NCBI GenBank assembly: GCA_015039365.1
Contig: WION01000401.1
Location: 1-48,233 of the forward strand
Direction: 5' to 3'
DNA from: Amanita rubescens
Taxonomy: Eukaryota; Basidiomycota; Agaricomycetes; Agaricales; Amanitaceae
DNA length: 48,233 nt
The translations under genes were made by a program, and so were the position numbers. The notes under the pieces were generated by a model. That model was not told where the DNA came from. It made no database searches and saw only the letters and a list, made by a program, of their open reading frames with translations. Shown here piece by piece: positions 44,347 to 48,233 of this stretch. The first letter of the stretch is position 1; every line of letters starts with the position of its first letter.

Positions 44347-44831
44347 CTACAGGATGGCAACACGATAACGTCAATTTTTGTGATGTAGAGATCGACTACC
44401 CAGAGACGTACTTTGGAGGCGGAGTGAACGTGTTTGTGTTTCTTGACGACATGTCAGTGTTGGAGTGGGATATCGCAACAGCCTTATGACTGCGTTCTCG
44501 TTGATATAAGGTTTGAGTGCAAGAAATTCTGGAACGAGGCAGACAGTCAGAGAACACGAGGCATTTAGCCTATTTTGGAAGGTTGTCAATCTGACATGAC
44601 ATTGACTTTCCTGGTCCGAATCTCAGTGTCAGTAAGTGCGTTAAGTTCAAGCAACTTTATTTGGATCTGTGGTCACCGGTCACCAGTCCAAGATCAGATT
44701 AGGTTATGTACATGCACGTTCCTACCACTCGAGTCACTAGTGTCACTGGCGGTCCGCAGGCTCGCCTACTACAGAATGCTACCCTGGACATGATGTCATC
44801 CTGATTTATATGTCATATATACATGGCTACT
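44347..44831. other. Intergenic between gene D and the coiled-coil gene
   Basis: Probably contains the missing 5' exon and promoter of the coiled-coil gene, but no exon could be identified with confidence. Confidence 0.35.
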
Positions 44832-47800
44832 TTAAAGTTTAGGCCTTAAGGTTTCCACTATTTTTGCCATGGTGGGACGCTTTGAAGGAATAGGTTCCCA
44901 ACAGCTCTGAAGGAGCTTCCAGGTCATTTCATTCATTTCTGGGCTTGATCTTCGAGCTGGGCGTTTTCCGCGCATGGGTGCCAGGACATTTTGGAAGTCA
45001 TCAATGTCATCGAAGGGAATGGTATTAAAGAATATCTGTGCGGGTGATGAATCGGTCACTATCTGTGTAAGTTAAGGAATGGCTGAAACGCACCGCATAA
45101 TAAAGGCAGCCAAACGCATAAACGTCGGTTTTCGTTTTGTCGCGTTCCCTGCGATGATCGCGTGTGGTGCACCTGCACTTGTACCAGCCACACGTGATGC
45201 AAACACCAAATAGCTCAGGTGCACTGAACCTTGAAGCAAACACTGTTATGGGTTGCGTCTCAGTGGCTTCAGAACGTCGAGATGTCCCAAAATCAGCGAT
45301 CCGACAGTGGGAATCGTCGTCGAGGAGAATATTCCTCTGTGACGGGACGAGATGAGATGATTGGGAACGTCTGACATCCAATTACTCACTGTGTGTAAGT
45401 TGCCATGCACAATCCCTTCCGAATGAATGTACTGTACGCCCTCAGCGACCTCCAGCAGCTAACAATAATGAGTATTGTCACTTGACTGCTCTCGAAATAG
45501 TTATAATCTTACCCGCTTAAGTATATCGACCACAGCAGGTATCTGATTCCTTCTCCAATCACATAATGTTCCATTTGTCGCGAACCGCGATACGAGATAT
45601 AGCTCTGAATCGTGTTTAAATAATCCCTCTAGAGGTAGGATAGAAGGGTGTTCGATTGATCGCCACCCTAGTGCTTCCCGACAGAAGTTTTGCCTGAGTT
45701 GACCCTTATCAAACAAATCAGTGCCATGACGAGGAACAAAACGGCAATGAGCTGACTTGTTTACACCATTTGTTCACCACCTTCAGCACTACGTCTTTTC
45801 CTTTGTATTTGCCTTTGAAATTACGACCAAGGCTTCCTATACCAATCTTTCCGAAACGTTCCTCGGTCTCAACATCGGTAACAAACAAAGGCTTTGGTAT
45901 GTCACTTGTTTTAGATATCAACTTAAACATCAAATTTCTGGCTTTCCGATTTTCATCTTGGGAGCCTGAAGTGGCCAGGCAATGGTTGCAGAGCAGCTAG
46001 ATAGAGGAAAGGATATGGTACAGGCGTAGCAGTAAAACTGGACTTCACGTACTTGGAGGATAAAATTGAGCAGTAATTCGACATCTGACGGAACTAGTTG
46101 AGAGATAATATTATCTGACTCTAAGTCAGATAGAGCCAACAGCTTGCGCATGTGATCAATGGTATGCTTGTTGGCCATTGGGCCACTGAGTGCATTTAGC
46201 TAGCGATTATGAGCAACAGGACATTGATGAATACTTTAGAAGTTCAAACCTCAGCCATGAGAGAAGTAATTAACGATTCAGGGCGAGACATGGGGCGAGG
46301 CATGGGGCGAGGCATTAGCATATGGCTCGCCACAATCTGCTCCATTGTTGGACGTCTGGATGGATCGGGGGACCAACAATCTTCTACCAGCTTCCAGATG
46401 TCGTCATCCATTCTTGGACTATCCGGACGATATGGTCGTATTCCGCTCGAGATGAGCTCAAGGATCTGAGATGGTTTTTTTCCTTCAAAAGGCATGGCGT
46501 CAAAGAATACCTGGATGGTCACCATCAAGTGTGCCAGATAGGAAGCGGGACTTACCATATAATAAAGACGTCCATATGCATACACATCTGTCTGTGTCGT
46601 TTCCCTTTTGAACATGCCCATCAGCTCTGGGGCAGCGTAATTGATTGAATCGGTCATGGCGGATGACGATAGAGTGGATTTGATTTCTCGGGTCAATCCA
46701 AAATCAGTTATATGGCAGTGGAATTCGGAATCAACGAGGACATTCACCTAGGAGACAAAATTATCGACTGCTAGTCGGGAAAATATCAAAGTACTTACTG
46801 CGCTTAAGCTGCCATGGACAATATTCTTCGAGTGAATATACTGAAGGCCCTGCGCTACGTCTAGCATCTAACGCGTATCAGCAAATCCCTTCTGCTGAGC
46901 ACGGTAAACTTACTAATCTGTGCATATCATCTTTATCTGGCTGATGATTCCTCCTCCAATCAATTAATGTTTCGCTCTGCATATACGGTGATACAAGGAA
47001 CAACCACGAATTCTCTTCATATATTCCTAAGAGACGATGGATGGACTCATGTGAGAGTGACCACCATGCTAAGGCTTTCTGATAGAAGTCCTTTGAGAGT
47101 GAACTTCTTGTAGACGCATCAGCTCTGTAAATCACGTGCAGCGTAACTGGCTGTCCTTCGTGTTCGCCTTTCAAGACACCACCCGTGTCAATTGCGCTGA
47201 GATCTGTCTTAACATCATAAACTTTCGGCAAGGGGTCTTTCTCAAACAGGCTTTTTAAGATCTCCGTGGCCTTATGGTTCGCGTCCACAATGCCATAATT
47301 CCCCAGGCTACCGTTCTGAAGCAGCTGAATTAGGGAAAGTAAATAACGAGAAAAAACTTGGATGAAAATACGCACACAGATGAAATCGAAGAATGGTTGA
47401 ACATCTGCAGCAGTCACTAACTCTGAAATAACATTCAGGTAATCTTGCGAATCCAATAGTTTACTCATAAAGCCAAGTGTAATCCGGTTTATTGCGTTCC
47501 GCGGAGATGACTAGTGTTTTTTTGTGATTAGTGGCAGTCCTTTAATGCGTTAGATGTTCGCACCGCAATTCTGAGGATTGCGAGTAATGATGGAAGAGGA
47601 GGTTCTGTTTGAATGATAAGGTCATCATTCTTGATCTGCAACACAACGTGTATTGTTAGCGATAAGTCAACGCCGAACTACGAATTCCGCACCTCATTTC
47701 CCTCTATCAATGACCTTATTCTATCGACCATACTATTGCTTGTAAGCAGATTCTGATTCCCATGTTGATCCCCTGCCAACGTAGTTATCTCATTATGGAT

Positions 47801-48233
47801 TGATCCCTCCCGTTCCGAGCAAACAAGTTTGTAGACGATTTCATTTACAATGTCTGATGCCACCCTCTGTTTGAATTGACCTTCAAACGAATTTTGGAAC
47901 ACTGCTTGTAGGATCAATACGAGGTTGACGAAGTATTGGAGACAACGAATAAGCTCCTGCCTGTCGAGGAGTTCAAAACAGCTGCTGGAAGAAAAGTAAA
48001 AGATGTATACCGTCCTTGATGCACGTCCTGCTGTCCCGTATCCCCTACCCTAAATGTTGTATCACGTTGCCGCCATTAGCTGCGATGCATAATATTATCT
48101 CGCGATCACCTACGTAGTACTGGAATTGCTTGGAGGATCGTGATCCTTCCTGATAGACTTCATCTGGCGGCAGAATGCCTCGCTGAGAAGGAACTGTCAA
48201 ACACAGTGAATCCAAAAATACGTTCTGGATACA
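44832..48233 (-). CDS. Tandem TKL-like kinase protein (gene D), 5' end outside window
   Basis: The first sequence in the window reads FLLSEAFCRQMKS, equivalent to the exon after the G domain in genes A and B, so the gene starts beyond base 48233 and may carry a G domain. The helical region follows (LILQAVFQNSFEGQ). Kinase 1 (about 47300-46250) is eroded: glycine loop IDTGGVLKG, VAIK is VTLHV, alpha-C Glu is Lys (YQKALAWWSLSH), catalytic loop IVHGSLSA, DFG intact, no four-Cys insert (APELMGMFKRE). A linker with PMPRPMPRPMSRP follows. Kinase 2 (about 45930-44835) has GIGSLGRNF, VVLKVV, CREALGWRSIEH and DFG, but HGN instead of HGD, and a partial insert (C-x2-C-x4-C-x-C). Stop 44832-44834 after IVETLRPKL. 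Both domains have thus lost the catalytic Asp, though open frames suggest the protein is still made. Confidence 0.75.

Noticed and set aside
46250..46330. 12-nt triplication (catggggcgagg) as a mobile-element footprint
   Set aside because: It is a short in-frame tandem repeat giving RPMPRPM in the linker of gene D; no target-site duplication or inverted repeats.

Overview
The window looks like nuclear DNA of a filamentous basidiomycete, most likely an Agaricomycete. Genes are cut into many small exons by introns of about 45-60 nt with GT...AG ends and CTRAY-like branch sites. A DUF6535-type membrane protein and TKL-like kinases with an HGD catalytic loop are both typical of that class. I do not name a genus. 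No tRNA, rRNA, CRISPR array or complete transposon is visible.

Most of the 48 kb is a birth-and-death cluster of two kinase-related families. Family 1 ('MLKL-like', six modules and three relics) has an N-terminal four-helix-bundle/HeLo-like domain with a P-x-PGLG motif, then a helical brace, then a pseudokinase in which HRD has become HGN and DFG has become DFA. This is the domain order of the animal necroptosis executor MLKL. Family 2 ('GTPase-kinase') has a P-loop G domain, a helical middle region and one or two TKL-like kinase domains carrying a four-cysteine insert after APE.

Layout: 1-318 (+) end of a family-2 kinase; 1838-4062 (+) MLKL-1; 5043-7086 (+) MLKL-2; 7.2-7.6 kb a relic; 9779-13224 (+) single-kinase family-2 gene A; 13341-15341 (-) MLKL-5; 16.9-18.3 kb (-) unrelated material including a six-repeat Cys/Trp protein; 20260-22319 (+) MLKL-3; 22722-26490 (-) MLKL-4, whose helix bundle is replaced by an acylation motif plus a Ser/Pro/Thr repeat region, running into pseudokinase E; 27012-30855 (+) tandem-kinase gene C without a G domain; 31.3-32.2 kb relics; 32291-34396 (-) DUF6535 gene; 35.4-35.6 kb a relic; 36060-42913 (-) gene B, where G domain, two kinases and a whole MLKL-like module read as one gene; 43693-44346 (-) coiled-coil/proline-rich gene; 44832-48233 (-) tandem-kinase gene D, 5' end outside the window.

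The two families lie next to each other repeatedly and appear fused twice, in opposite orders. Inference: they form one signalling axis, with a GTPase/TKL kinase acting on a membrane-acting MLKL-like pseudokinase, comparable to RIPK3-MLKL and possibly serving immunity or non-self recognition. Within tandem kinases, one or both domains have lost catalytic residues in different ways. Exon borders are read by eye and no database search was possible.
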